Source: Roseovarius tolerans (lineage in GTDB: Bacteria; Pseudomonadota; Alphaproteobacteria; Rhodobacterales; Rhodobacteraceae). From it: a DNA stretch of 64,000 bases. The position numbers were made by a program, and so were the translations under genes. Below the pieces are notes generated by a model. That model was not told the DNA's origin. It was given only the letters and a program-made list of their open reading frames with translations, and searched no databases. How positions within the stretch are numbered: position 1 is the stretch's first letter; each line of letters begins with the position of its first letter. This document shows, in pieces, positions 45,530 to 55,044 of the stretch. Location of the stretch: assembly GCF_900109855.1 (NCBI RefSeq), contig NZ_FOBO01000013.1, positions 54,091-118,090 of the forward strand, given 5' to 3'.

Positions 45530-45923
45530 CGGCTTCTTCCCGCAGCTTGGCGCGCAGGCTTTTCTCGATCCGGCCGAGACGGTCGGTGGAAAAGGTGAGC
45601 TGCGCGCGGATGTCGCGGATCTCGGTCAGCATCTGGCTGATATCGGGGGACAATTCGCCGACCGCGGGCGTATCGGGCCCGTCGCCCTCACCCGAGAGCA
45701 GCCAGAGCAGGGAAACATTCAAGAGCCCCGCCATCATCGACAGCTTGTTGGCGCGCGGCTCGGACTGGTCGTCCTCCCAGGCTTTGAGTGTCTTGAGCTT
45801 CACGCCGAGGCGCTTGGCGAGGTCGCCTTGGGTCATGCCCGCGCGTTCGCGCGCGCCCGCTACGCGATCGCCGAAGGTGGTGGCATCGGGGTCGAACCAG
45901 CTGTCATTGGTGTCTGTCGTCAT
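45522..45923 (-). CDS. XRE-family HTH regulator
   Basis: A 133-residue protein. The N-terminal HTH (RVAGARERAGMTQGDLAKRL, then LKTLKAWEDDQSEPRANKLS) is followed by a hydrophobic LSMMAGLLNVSLLWLLSGEG. The C-terminal half is a predicted helix, possibly a coiled coil (MLTEIRDIRAQL, DRLGRIEKSLRAKL), suiting dimerisation. ATG 45923 follows AAGGGATGAG. It precedes sdhE in the same transcript. The upstream ORF to 46142 runs into the divergent aminotransferase region and is rejected. Confidence 0.85.
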   Translation of the reverse strand: MTTDTNDSWFDPDATTFGDRVAGARERAGMTQGDLAKRLGVKLKTLKAWEDDQSEPRANKLSMMAGLLNVSLLWLLSGEGDGPDTPAVGELSPDISQMLTEIRDIRAQLTFSTDRLGRIEKSLRAKLREEAVE

Positions 45924-45975
45924 CTCATCCCTTTCCGGCGATCGTCCTTGATCAACCTTTGGCGGCAACCTATGA

Positions 45976-47211
<1,236 letters not shown>

Positions 47212-47219
47212 GGACGGAC

Positions 47220-47624
47220 ATGGCGGGCGATCTCCCCGATTATTACTTCCGGGTCCGCGAGAACGGGGCCTTCGTGTTCCGGGTGGATACCGAGAACCGG
47301 CAGCGCCGGATCGACATGGACCAGATCGCCGTGGTCAACATCCGCAAGTCCGAGATCAAGCCGCATGGTGACCGTGAACTCAGCGAGGCGGATGTCGCCG
47401 CGATCACTGAGTGGATGACCGAGCGGCTCAAGCTGATCGAGCATCGCGATATCGACGATATCCTGCGGGCGGTGGATTATCTCAACACGACAACCCATTG
47501 GGCGCAGTCGCGGGCCACGGAAGAGCAGTTGGAGCAGGTGACGGATGCGCTGTTGCTGGCGATGCATGACCTACGCACCGTGCTGGTACGCAAGAAGGCG
47601 GACCGGTTGCTGAAGGACGGGTGA
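47220..47624 (+). CDS. Conserved hypothetical protein, 134 aa
   Basis: A soluble protein. YYFRVRENGAFVFRVDTENR opens it, then DMDQIAVVNIRKSEIKPHGD and a helical C-terminal region (ITEWMTERLKLIEHRDIDDI, LEQVTDALLLAMHDLRTVLV). No domain is recognised. Codon use matches its neighbours and it is only nine bases from the aminotransferase stop, so it is very likely real and co-transcribed. Confidence 0.7.
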   Translation: MAGDLPDYYFRVRENGAFVFRVDTENRQRRIDMDQIAVVNIRKSEIKPHGDRELSEADVAAITEWMTERLKLIEHRDIDDILRAVDYLNTTTHWAQSRATEEQLEQVTDALLLAMHDLRTVLVRKKADRLLKDG

Positions 47625-47629
47625 GGGGG

Positions 47630-47855
47630 ATGTCGCCGTGAGCCGCGCATCTACGGGCCGCGGTGCGGCGATCCAACGCTAGTTTGGTAGACCTTTATCT
47701 CTGCCACGTTGGGAAAACATTAACGCGATGCGCAGGTTGCAGCCAAATCGCCGTGCCGTCGGGGCGGCGTCAGGCCGAAGGCATGCCTCTGGCATGACGA
47801 TGCGCGGCGGCCTAACGGCCGCGTATCGCGCGGGTACTTCATTCAGAAGCAGTAA
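47630..47855. repeat. Dispersed intergenic repeat, copy E (diverged)
   Basis: A noncoding gap between convergent genes. GTGAGCCGCGC at about 47639 matches copy C, and CCTTTATCTCTGCCACGTTG at about 47691 matches the CTTTATGCC-GCCAA-T block of copies A, C and D in part. Several GC palindromes follow (for example GCGGCCTAACGGCCGC near 47808). The match is weaker than for A, C and D. Confidence 0.4.
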
Positions 47856-47861
47856 TTTCTC

Positions 47862-49217
47862 TCACGCCGCCACGCCGCGCGCCGACCAGCCCCAGAAGCG
47901 CAGCAGCATGAACACCCCCGCCAGTGCCAGCCCCGCCGCAAGGCCAAGCCAGATGCCCGCCCCGCCATAGCCGAGGGTAAAGCCCAGCACGTAGCTCACC
48001 GGCACGCCGACGGCCCAATAGCTCAGCGCCGCGATCACCATCGGCACGCGGGTATCCTGCACCCCGCGCAAGAGGCCCAACGCCATGACCTGCGCCGCAT
48101 CGACCAGCTGAAACAGCGCGGCCGCCGCCAGCAGCCCGCGCCCGATCTCGATCACGGCGGCGCGGTCCGGGTCACCGGGGTCCAGAAAGAGGCCGATCAT
48201 CGGGTCGGGCAGCGCCAGAAACAGCGTCATCGTCACCAGCGCCACGGCCCCCGACAGCCCCAGCACGACCCGCGCCCCGTCGCGCAACCCCTGCCCGTCG
48301 CCACGGCCAAACGCCTGGCCCGCGCGCACCGTGGCGGCGTTCGAGAGGCCCACATGCACCATGAACACCACCGATGTCACCTGCAGCGCGATGCCATGCG
48401 CGGCCAGCGGCAGCGTGCCCAGCCAGCCCATCATCACCGACGCGGCGGCAAACAGCCCGACCTCCGCGAGATTGGTGATGCCGATGGGCCAGCCCAGGCG
48501 AAAGACGCGTGTCAGCGCCTCCCAGTCGGGCCGCCAGAGGCGGGTGAAGAGCGCGTGTTCGGGGGCCACGAGGCGCACATAGAGCATCAGCGCCACCAGA
48601 GAGCCGATATGCACCGCGAGCGAGGCGATGGCCGCGCCGCGCACGCCCAGTTCCGGAAAGCCGAAATTGCCGAAGATCAACAGGTAGTTGACCACGATGT
48701 TCATCGCCACTGCCGCCAGCGTGATCCACAGCACCACCGCCGTGCGTTCCAGCGCGGCGAGATAGGATTTCAACACCATCACCATCAGCGCGGGCAGGAT
48801 GCCCCATCCGGCAATGATCAGGTAATCGGCGGCCAGCGCCGAGGTGGCCGGGGCTTGCCCCAAGAGACCGAACACCGTCTCGGAGCCCAGCATCAGCGGC
48901 AGTGTGACAAGGCCGAAGAGCACCGACGCCCAGAGCCCCATGCGGGTGACGCGGCGCACCTGTGCACCTTCGCCGCTGGCCTCGGCGGAGGCCACCATCG
49001 GCATCACCGCCCAGGCAAAGCCCGAGCCCATGATGAACAGCACGAAAAACATCGTGCCGCCCAGCACCTCGGCGGCCAGCGCCTCGACCGAGTACCAGCC
49101 GAGCATCAGCGCATCGGTCAGGGTTATGGCGAATTGCGCCACGTGGCTGCCGACGAGCGGCAGGCCAAGGCCCATCACGGCGCGAGCGTGCTGGCGATAT
49201 GAAAGACGCGGTTGCAT
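47862..49217 (-). CDS. MATE-family efflux transporter
   Basis: A 451-residue protein with about twelve hydrophobic segments. GLPLVGSHVAQFAITLTDAL near the start and GWPIGITNLAEVGLFAAASV near the middle are the paired repeats of NorM-type MATE proteins. It should export cationic drugs or metabolites in exchange for Na+ or H+ across the inner membrane. ATG 49217 (MQPRLSYRQH) is preferred over 49253, whose extra 12 residues look unlike the family. The downstream gap is repeat E. Confidence 0.9.
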   Translation of the reverse strand: MQPRLSYRQHARAVMGLGLPLVGSHVAQFAITLTDALMLGWYSVEALAAEVLGGTMFFVLFIMGSGFAWAVMPMVASAEASGEGAQVRRVTRMGLWASVLFGLVTLPLMLGSETVFGLLGQAPATSALAADYLIIAGWGILPALMVMVLKSYLAALERTAVVLWITLAAVAMNIVVNYLLIFGNFGFPELGVRGAAIASLAVHIGSLVALMLYVRLVAPEHALFTRLWRPDWEALTRVFRLGWPIGITNLAEVGLFAAASVMMGWLGTLPLAAHGIALQVTSVVFMVHVGLSNAATVRAGQAFGRGDGQGLRDGARVVLGLSGAVALVTMTLFLALPDPMIGLFLDPGDPDRAAVIEIGRGLLAAAALFQLVDAAQVMALGLLRGVQDTRVPMVIAALSYWAVGVPVSYVLGFTLGYGGAGIWLGLAAGLALAGVFMLLRFWGWSARGVAA

Positions 49218-49259
49218 AGGATTGGCGTTAGCCGGGGCCGTCCGCGCGCGCAAGCCCCG

Positions 49260-50156
49260 TCAAAGCACTGCCAGCATGAGTTGCAGCGACAGCGCCGCAA
49301 TCACCACACCCGCCGCAAGCTCCAACAGCGGCAGGGCGCGGGCAAGGCCGCCGTCCTGCCCCGCAGTGAGCCGCGCCAGCGCCCCTTCGCGCAGCGTGAC
49401 CGAGGCCAGCGCCACCGCAAGCGTAACGCTGGCGGTGCCCAGCCCCATGGCAAAGGTGCCGAGGATGCCCGCCATTTCCAGCCCCATGCGCCAGGTCAGG
49501 ATCAGCAGGAACAGCGCCCCGGTGCAGGGCCGGATCGCCACGGCGGCGATCAGTGCCAGCGCATCGCGCCAGCCGGTGACCGATGCGGCTTCGTCCGCCG
49601 TGGGGCCATGCGTGTGCCCGCAACTGGCGCAGGTGCCGTCGTGGTCGTGATGCACCACACGCGCGGCGCGCAGCCGCCGCAGCCCGCGAAGGGCCAGCCA
49701 TGCCCCCACGGCGGCGATGGCGCCGTAGCTGGCCGGGGCCATGATATCCTCGGCCAGCCCGGTCATGCGCTGGCGCGTGAGATCAAAGACGAACACGCCC
49801 GCATAGACCAGCACCACTGCCGAGCCCGCCTGCGCAAGGCTGGAGGCGAGCGCCAGCCCCGACAGGCGCAGCGCGCTCACGCGGGCGGCCATGCCATAGC
49901 CGCCGATCAGCAGCTTGCCATGCCCCGGCCCCGCCGCGTGGAAAAAGCCATAAGCGAAACACAGCGCCATGAGACCGGTCAGCGCCCCCGGATCGCCCGC
50001 CCGCAGGCTGCGCAACAGCCGCGCCATCGCCTGCTGGGTCTCGGCCTGCCCGGCATTGGCCCAGGCCGACACGGCCCCGGCCCCGCCGAACCCCCAGAGC
50101 CAGATCACCAGCGCCAGCAGACCAAGGGCCGCAAGGCTCAGGACGGGGCGGCGCAT
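49260..50156 (-). CDS. NicO/RcnA-family metal transporter
   Basis: A 298-residue membrane protein with about six to seven segments. [20 protein letters not shown], with the HxxGPGHGK signature, is typical of NicO. A His/Cys-rich loop ([19 protein letters not shown], about residues 168-186) probably handles metal. NicO proteins move nickel or cobalt, usually outward in RcnA. The DUF1007 gene upstream overlaps by 19 bases, a pairing often seen with zinc, nickel or cobalt loci. No metal-dependent regulator is adjacent. Confidence 0.87.
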   Translation of the reverse strand: MRRPVLSLAALGLLALVIWLWGFGGAGAVSAWANAGQAETQQAMARLLRSLRAGDPGALTGLMALCFAYGFFHAAGPGHGKLLIGGYGMAARVSALRLSGLALASSLAQAGSAVVLVYAGVFVFDLTRQRMTGLAEDIMAPASYGAIAAVGAWLALRGLRRLRAARVVHHDHDGTCASCGHTHGPTADEAASVTGWRDALALIAAVAIRPCTGALFLLILTWRMGLEMAGILGTFAMGLGTASVTLAVALASVTLREGALARLTAGQDGGLARALPLLELAAGVVIAALSLQLMLAVL

Positions 50157-50782
50157 GACAGATACATCGCCTGTGAAAAGAGATTGCCCACCTCGACGCC
50201 CTCATATTGCTCTTCGGCGCTGAGCTGGCCCAGCATCTCGCGGAAGGCGCGTTGCGAGGCGTCGAGATCGGGCTCGCGGATCGTGTGGCTGCAGCCCTGC
50301 GGCAGGCGGATCGGGCCGGTCAGCGTGTGCTCGACGTAATAGGTCGGATCATAGGCCTCGACCTTCAGGCCATCACCGGGCACCGGGCCGAACGTGCGGG
50401 TATGCGTGGCGACGATACGGCCCTCCTTTAACGCGATGCCGGTGGGCACCGGATGATCGAGCGCGATCTTGTCCTCGCCGTGATGCATGTAGAGATCGCC
50501 CTCGAACCCCTCGGGCCACTCCACCAGATCAAAGCCCTTGAGCCTCGCCAGTTCATCTTCGGTCAGTTCGCCATCGCCATCGGAGTCGAGCCCCATATCG
50601 CTGAGGATGAGCAATGAGAAGAAATCGTCATAGGTCCACGTCACCTCGACGCGGGCCAGATTGCCCTCCTCGTCGCCGGTGAACTCCAGCGCCACATCGA
50701 CAAATACATGCGGATGCGCGCCCACACCGCCGACAGGCAGACAGAGGCAGAGCGCGAGCGCGAGGCGGCGGGTCCAGATCAT
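50138..50782 (-). CDS. DUF1007 protein, periplasmic
   Basis: A 214-residue protein with a signal peptide ([20 protein letters not shown], cleavage after GAHA-like GVGA). The mature protein starts [12 protein letters not shown], an HPH metal-binding-looking N-terminus. A calcium-like [18 protein letters not shown] loop, an EF-hand pattern, lies at about residues 68-85. DUF1007 proteins accompany NicO-type transporters and may be their periplasmic partner. ATG 50782 is chosen because it begins the signal peptide; the extra ORF from 50818 is not needed. Confidence 0.85.
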   Translation of the reverse strand: MIWTRRLALALCLCLPVGGVGAHPHVFVDVALEFTGDEEGNLARVEVTWTYDDFFSLLILSDMGLDSDGDGELTEDELARLKGFDLVEWPEGFEGDLYMHHGEDKIALDHPVPTGIALKEGRIVATHTRTFGPVPGDGLKVEAYDPTYYVEHTLTGPIRLPQGCSHTIREPDLDASQRAFREMLGQLSAEEQYEGVEVGNLFSQAMYLSCAAPS

Positions 50783-50855
50783 GGCGACATGATTACTCGG
50801 GCCGCCGCGCGCGGGCAAGCGCGCAGCACGCCCGACCGACCCCGATCAGCAAAAA

Positions 50856-51779
50856 TCAGCGCGGCTTGCGGTCGTCGGGATGCAGCGACTTGCCCAGGAT
50901 GTGATCGCTCTTGTGCAGCACATGCTGCGCGGTCGAGACGATCAGCGGATCGGGCGCATGCGCCACTTTCGGATCCTTGCCCGGATAGTCCAGCGAATTG
51001 AGGAAATGCAGCATGCAATTGAGCCGCGCGCGCTTCTTGTCGTTGGATTTCACCACCGTCCAGGGCGCATCGGCGGTGTCGGTGTAAAAGAACATCGCCT
51101 CCTTGGCCTCGGTGTAATCCTCCCACTTGTCGAGGCTGGCGCGGTCAATCGGGCTCAGCTTCCAGTGTTTCAGCGGGTCGGTCTCGCGGCTGGCGAAACG
51201 GGCGCGCTGTTCGCCTTGCGTGACCGAGAACCAGTATTTGAAAAGCCGGATGCCGGAGCGCACCAGCATGCGCTCCAAATCGGGCGTCTGGCGCATGAAT
51301 TCCAAGTATTCCCACGGCTCGCAAAAGCCCATCACCCGCTCGACACCGGCGCGATTGTACCAAGAGCGGTCATAGAGCACGATTTCGCCGACGGTGGGCA
51401 GATGCTCCACGTAGCGCTGGAAATACCACTGGCCCCGTTCCTGATCGGTGGGCTTGTTGAGCGCCACGACCCGCGCGGTGCGGGGGTTGAGATGCTCGGT
51501 GAAGCGCTTGATCGTGCCGCCCTTGCCCGCGGCATCACGCCCCTCAAAGAGCAGCACGAATTTCTCACCCGCATCCTGCGCCCAAAGCTGCACCTTGAGC
51601 AATTCCGCCTGCAATTTCGCCTTTTGCGCCTCATAGCTGCGGCGGCTGAGCCGCGTCGCGTAGGGGTATTCGCCATTCTCGAAGGCCAGCCGGAGCGCGG
51701 TCGCCTCTTGCTGGCGCGGCGGGGATGGAGGGGTTTGCGTGTCCGCCATATCGGTCGGCGCGGTCTGAGTTTCTGTCAT
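50856..51779 (-). CDS. ppk2: Polyphosphate kinase 2
   Basis: A 307-residue PPK2. The Walker A motif is LLFEGRDAAGKGGTIKRF, the Walker B region IVLYDRSWYNRAGVERVMG, and the lid region SRETDPLKHWKLSPID. Length and single domain fit class I enzymes such as those of rhizobia, which make ATP or GTP from nucleoside diphosphates and polyphosphate. ATG 51779 follows GAGGGATC. About 70 residues before the Walker A are a short Pro/Thr-rich leader. The gene stands alone on the minus strand. Confidence 0.94.
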   Translation of the reverse strand: MTETQTAPTDMADTQTPPSPPRQQEATALRLAFENGEYPYATRLSRRSYEAQKAKLQAELLKVQLWAQDAGEKFVLLFEGRDAAGKGGTIKRFTEHLNPRTARVVALNKPTDQERGQWYFQRYVEHLPTVGEIVLYDRSWYNRAGVERVMGFCEPWEYLEFMRQTPDLERMLVRSGIRLFKYWFSVTQGEQRARFASRETDPLKHWKLSPIDRASLDKWEDYTEAKEAMFFYTDTADAPWTVVKSNDKKRARLNCMLHFLNSLDYPGKDPKVAHAPDPLIVSTAQHVLHKSDHILGKSLHPDDRKPR

Positions 51780-52115
51780 ATGGCGATCCCTCATCTGTTG
51801 TTGTTTTTGATGAGAGACAGCTTACCGCAACACGTGCAAAACTGCCTTGATGCGTGTCAATCCAGCCTGTTGCCGCATGAGTCGGCATAATTGACGTGAG
51901 GTCACGACTACAGCTTCACCTCACAAGCATCGGAAATATATCTATATTTATATTTTACTAGCTATTTTGAATTCAAAACCTAGACTCATGCATAGTGGCG
52001 GAGTGCTGTGATTTATGCCAGAAGATGTGGAAACGGGACACTCTAAATCGCCCATCCTCCGGCATGGTCGCCACGATGGGCGAAAGCATTCTAAACTTGA
52101 GGACGTTGAGCATGT
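51780..52115. other. Divergent intergenic region, 336 bases
   Basis: No gene is evident. An AT-rich core (about 51930-51965) could hold promoters for ppk2 or the XRE gene. CCCATCCTCCGG... and CGATGGGCG at about 52048-52083 give a short partial inverted repeat, GCCCATC/GATGGGC. Nothing here is a firm site. Confidence 0.5.
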
Positions 52116-52469
52116 ATGGAGCGCGTGAGTATGCCGCTTGAACATCCGGAACAGGCCGAGTTCGACATGGACGCATTTTGCAAGCGCCTTGCACATTACA
52201 TGGCGCAGGAAGGCATGAACCCTGCACAACTGTCGAAACGTGCAGGGCTCAATGCCCGTGCGGTGACCGATATTCAGCAAGGCCGCATCAAGAGCCCCCG
52301 CGTGCTAACGGTTATGGCCCTCGAAAAGGCGCTTGGGCTCAGTCCCGGGGCCCTTCTTGGTTTTGGTCCGGCGGCTGTGTCGTCGGAATTGCAAGAGCTT
52401 CTGAATGAGCTTGACGAAGCAACGCAGCAACAGCTGCTGGTGACGCTTCGATCGCTGCGCAAGATGTGA
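52116..52469 (+). CDS. Small XRE-family HTH protein, 117 aa
   Basis: The HTH occupies about residues 25-80 (LAHYMAQEGMNPAQLSKRAG, then LNARAVTDIQQGRIKSPRVL). The C-terminal tail is helical (ELQELLNELDEATQQQLLVT). It looks like a phage or plasmid-type repressor, but no phage genes are near. ATG 52131 (MPLEHPEQAEF) is an alternative start with GGAG eight bases before it. The target is unknown; the long noncoding region that follows may be relevant. Confidence 0.8.
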   Translation: MERVSMPLEHPEQAEFDMDAFCKRLAHYMAQEGMNPAQLSKRAGLNARAVTDIQQGRIKSPRVLTVMALEKALGLSPGALLGFGPAAVSSELQELLNELDEATQQQLLVTLRSLRKM

Positions 52470-52971
52470 ATCCAGAGCACCTCAACTTCATGGCGAAAAT
52501 AAGGCGGGCCGTCTCATCCATGGTGGCGTCGAACTCTGTCATGAAGTGACTTTCGTTCATTGTAGGGGCACCTCAATTGCCTTGCAGGACGATTGGCGCA
52601 CCGACAGATATCCCCCTCTGAAACCGATAACTCATAATCTGGGCATGAACCCGTGCTGCCAATGACCAAAGATGGTGATTTAAATACATTGAACCGTGTT
52701 GAAAATTGTTACCCTCATCATTGATTAATCACGTATCTTCTTGAGCGGTCAATGCAAGTGATGGGTTACCTAGGGTTGCGCAATATTTCGCCTAGGTCAG
52801 CATGCCTGCAAGAAAAGCTAGTTTTTAAAGGTAAAATATGATTGCGTATATCCTATGGGTGCATCATGGACAATGAAGCGACCTAAACGCTCTCCTTTAA
52901 GTTGCAACAAAATGCTTGAGTAGTGTGTTTTATCACATATACTGAAATCAAGGTCGAGATGGAGGACGTCA
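52470..52971. other. Long AT-rich noncoding region
   Basis: About 500 bases without a credible gene; a minus-strand ORF at 52818-53195 runs into the next gene in reverse and is a shadow. ACCTAGG (52768-52774) and CCTAGGT (52791-52797) form a perfect 7-bp inverted repeat with 16 bases between, a possible operator. A good promoter for the next gene lies near the end. The length and AT content suggest heavy regulation or an untranslated RNA, neither shown. Confidence 0.5.
52916..52943 (+). promoter_or_regulatory. Candidate sigma-70 promoter of the pseudo-receiver gene
   Basis: TTGAGT at 52916-52921 and TATACT at 52938-52943 are 16 bases apart. The ATG at 52972 has GGAGG about six bases upstream, which gives a short leader of some 20-25 bases. 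Confidence 0.55.
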
Positions 52972-53595
52972 ATGAGCTTTGAATCGCTGAAAATGCCCTT
53001 GCGGTCATCGCTTTTCGAGCGCCTGGTGTCATATCTCAAGCCCGCCCCGGCACCTGCGCCGCGCAGCTGGGAAGAGCCGCACCTGCCCGGCCTCGCAACT
53101 CGCCTGTTCCGGGAAAGCGAGCGTCGCCTCGACGCGGTCGGCCTGGACAGCCCGCAGGCGACCGCCCGCGAGATCGAGCTGCGCGGCGCGTTCACGCATC
53201 AGAGCGTGCTGATCCTGGCCAAGCCGTCGCATAACATCACCAACCTTCAGATCTGGCTCGAATCGATCTTCGGGCTCGATGTCACGGTGGTGCATGACCC
53301 GGCCTTTTTCTATGAATGGCTGTTCCGGTTTGCGGGTCTGACCGACCTCGTGGTGATCGACCGCGACAGCTTTACCGACGAGCGGCCCACCTTCGGCACC
53401 TTTCTCAGCGCCGCCGAGGAGGCCTGCGACGATATCCCGATGATCGTGATGTCCGAGGACTTCGCGGCCAATGATTTCGCGCCGAGCTGGCAGGACAAAT
53501 GGGATATCACGCTCAGGGCTCCGGTCGCGCAGACCACGCTTTGGCTGGCCATCAAGACGGCCGCGGATATGGCGCTCAACGGCAAGTGCCGCTGA
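52972..53595 (+). CDS. Pseudo-receiver-like protein, 207 aa
   Basis: No confident family. Residues about 75-200 follow the alternating strand-helix order of a CheY-like receiver. A strand SVLILAKPSHNITNLQIWLE comes first, then LTDLVVIDRDSF (where Asp would sit at the end of strand 3), then DIPMIVMSEDF (strand 4). The cluster of acidic residues after strand 1 and the conserved Lys after strand 5 are missing, so normal phosphorylation is unlikely. The N-terminal 70 residues are basic and Pro/Arg-rich. Its own promoter and long AT-rich upstream region suggest tight control. Confidence 0.6.
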   Translation: MSFESLKMPLRSSLFERLVSYLKPAPAPAPRSWEEPHLPGLATRLFRESERRLDAVGLDSPQATAREIELRGAFTHQSVLILAKPSHNITNLQIWLESIFGLDVTVVHDPAFFYEWLFRFAGLTDLVVIDRDSFTDERPTFGTFLSAAEEACDDIPMIVMSEDFAANDFAPSWQDKWDITLRAPVAQTTLWLAIKTAADMALNGKCR

Positions 53596-53726
53596 ACGCC
53601 GCACAGGATCGGTCAGTGTCAGTCCCCAGATTTCACTGACCGCGCAAGCGGCGCCGGGATGCGGGTTCCCCCAGATCCCTCCCCGGTGCTGCTTCCCTTC
53701 TTCAGTGCTGGTCCGGGCCGACCGCG

Positions 53727-53795
53727 CAAGGTCTTTGCAAAGACCTTGGCAACGCGGTTTGAAAACCGCGTTGAAAGCCGTTTGCAAACGGCTTT
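53727..53795. repeat. Triple palindrome in a convergent gap
   Basis: Three 22-bp units stand in a row, each with 10-bp arms and a 2-base centre. Unit 1 is CAAGGTCTTT/AAAGACCTTG (53727-53748), unit 2 is AACGCGGTTT/AAACCGCGTT (53751-53772) and unit 3 is AAAGCCGTTT/AAACGGCTTT (53774-53795). The outer sequences differ but all share a TTT-NN-AAA core. Centres are 24 and 23 bases apart. It ends 10 bases before the stop of the convergent gene. It may be a bidirectional terminator cluster or a binding array. Confidence 0.75.
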
Positions 53796-53805
53796 GGCGC
53801 AGCCC

Positions 53806-54258
53806 TCAGAAGTCGAGGATACTGTCGAAGTTGTTGAGGATCGCGACCATCAGGAACACCCCACCGATAAACAGCGCCATCCAGAACAGGTATTGCATCA
53901 GAAAGGCACCGGTTCCAAAGCCGAGGGCCAGGAGCGGCAGGCTGCGCGGTTCACGACGAAAGAGACCGATCGCCCCGCACAGCGCGGCCCCTCCAGCCAC
54001 GACCGGAATGGCGAGGGTGATGATCGTGGCCAGGGTCATCGCCGGGGTTTCGGGCACCGGTTGCGCTTCGCCCATCATGCTGCGCATGGCCGATTTGCGG
54101 ATTTCAGCCGCCATTTCGCCGATCTGCGAGGCCATACCGGGCTGCGGCTCGGCAAAGATCGACGACAGGCTGAGCGTCACCAAGGCGACGGCGATCAGAC
54201 CGGCGATGACGCCGGCCAGGCCCCAGACAGGGTGCGGGGATTCGATGGTGGGTGTCAT
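53806..54258 (-). CDS. Hypothetical membrane protein, 150 aa
   Basis: Three to four membrane segments are visible: VWGLAGVIAGLIAVALVTLS near the N-terminus, TLATIITLAIPVVAGGAALC in the middle, and LLALGFGTGAFLMQYLFWMA with FIGGVFLMVAIL near the end. A loop between the first two (about residues 38-70) is Met/Glu/Ser-rich. No domain is recognised. It converges with the pseudo-receiver gene, with the triple palindrome between. Confidence 0.65.
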   Translation of the reverse strand: MTPTIESPHPVWGLAGVIAGLIAVALVTLSLSSIFAEPQPGMASQIGEMAAEIRKSAMRSMMGEAQPVPETPAMTLATIITLAIPVVAGGAALCGAIGLFRREPRSLPLLALGFGTGAFLMQYLFWMALFIGGVFLMVAILNNFDSILDF

Positions 54259-54354
54259 CAGGGGGTCCTCGCGACAAGATTCATCGCAAGGGGCAATACC
54301 CCCCGAAAGCGGCAGGATTATGGAAAAACGCGGGCCCCTGTCAGAGCGCCCCTG

Positions 54355-54666
54355 TCAGTGGGTCCAGACCTGACGACGATTGGTGGCGAAATTGTCACCG
54401 TATCCGCCGGGGCGGATGTTCGTCTTGCGCTTGTGCGGCTCCTGAACGACGGCGTCGATACCGTGCTCCTTGGCGTATTGCAGCGCCGCCTCCTTGGTGG
54501 AAAAACGCAGCCGCACCTGGGCCTGCGTGTCCTCATTCGAGGTCCAGCCCATCAGCGGATCAACCTCGCGCCGGGTCTCCGACACGAATTCCAGCACCCA
54601 GTGCCTGGACTTGGCGGTGCCGGACTGCATGGCGTTACGGGCCGGTTTGTAGATGCGCGCGGGCAT
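54355..54666 (-). CDS. NDUFS4-like complex I accessory subunit
   Basis: A 103-residue protein. [20 protein letters not shown] opens it, then [20 protein letters not shown] and [15 protein letters not shown] are the family blocks. It is an accessory subunit of NADH:quinone oxidoreductase found in alphaproteobacteria and mitochondria, sitting on the peripheral arm. ATG 54666 (MPARIYKPA) is chosen; GAGAGG is just upstream. The nuo operon is not in the window. Confidence 0.9.
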   Translation of the reverse strand: MPARIYKPARNAMQSGTAKSRHWVLEFVSETRREVDPLMGWTSNEDTQAQVRLRFSTKEAALQYAKEHGIDAVVQEPHKRKTNIRPGGYGDNFATNRRQVWTH

Positions 54667-54724
54667 GAGCCTCTCCGTGTTTGATCTGACGATGGTTATC
54701 CCAAATCGCAGGGGTTTGGGCAAG

Positions 54725-55030
54725 GGGCGAATGGCCGCGCGCCGGACTGTCGGTTGGTGCAGCTGTTGGCGTGGGGCGCCCGTTGCCGTTTCAGGGAAAA
54801 GCCGCGCGGTGCCCGACCGCGGGTGGGCGCTGCAACCTCAGTGGGGTGCGCTTTATGCCAGCCAAATACTGCAACGACTACGCGGGCTTGTGACGTCGCA
54901 AAAGCGCCCGCCCGCCACGCCTGAGGCGTGCCGGTGCTATCGGCGCACCTTAGGTGCGACGGGGCGGTCGGGCGCTGCGCGGCGGCGCGTGCCACGCCTT
55001 GACTCCGCGCATTGGGGCTGACGTCAACGG
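54725..55030. repeat. Dispersed intergenic repeat, copy D
   Basis: Noncoding gap between two minus-strand genes. GCCCGACCGC (54811-54820) pairs with GCGGTCGGGC (54964-54973). Between them lie GCAACCTCAGTGGGG and GCGCTTTATGCCAGCCAAAT, as in copies A and C. After the arms come GCTGCGCGGCGG and CCGCGCATTGGGGCTG, as in copy C. An internal block GCACCTTAGGTGC adds a small palindrome. Confidence 0.65.
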
Positions 55031-55044
55031 CCGCTCAAGCCCCC

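Noticed and set aside
52116..52469. Prophage repressor marking a prophage
   Set aside because: Flanking genes are chromosomal (ppk2, complex I subunit) and no integrase, capsid or lysis genes are present.
52818..53195. Minus-strand open frame
   Set aside because: It overlaps the pseudo-receiver gene in reverse for most of its length and has no ribosome site or domain.
53727..53795. CRISPR array
   Set aside because: The palindromes differ in sequence, have almost no spacers and no cas genes are near.
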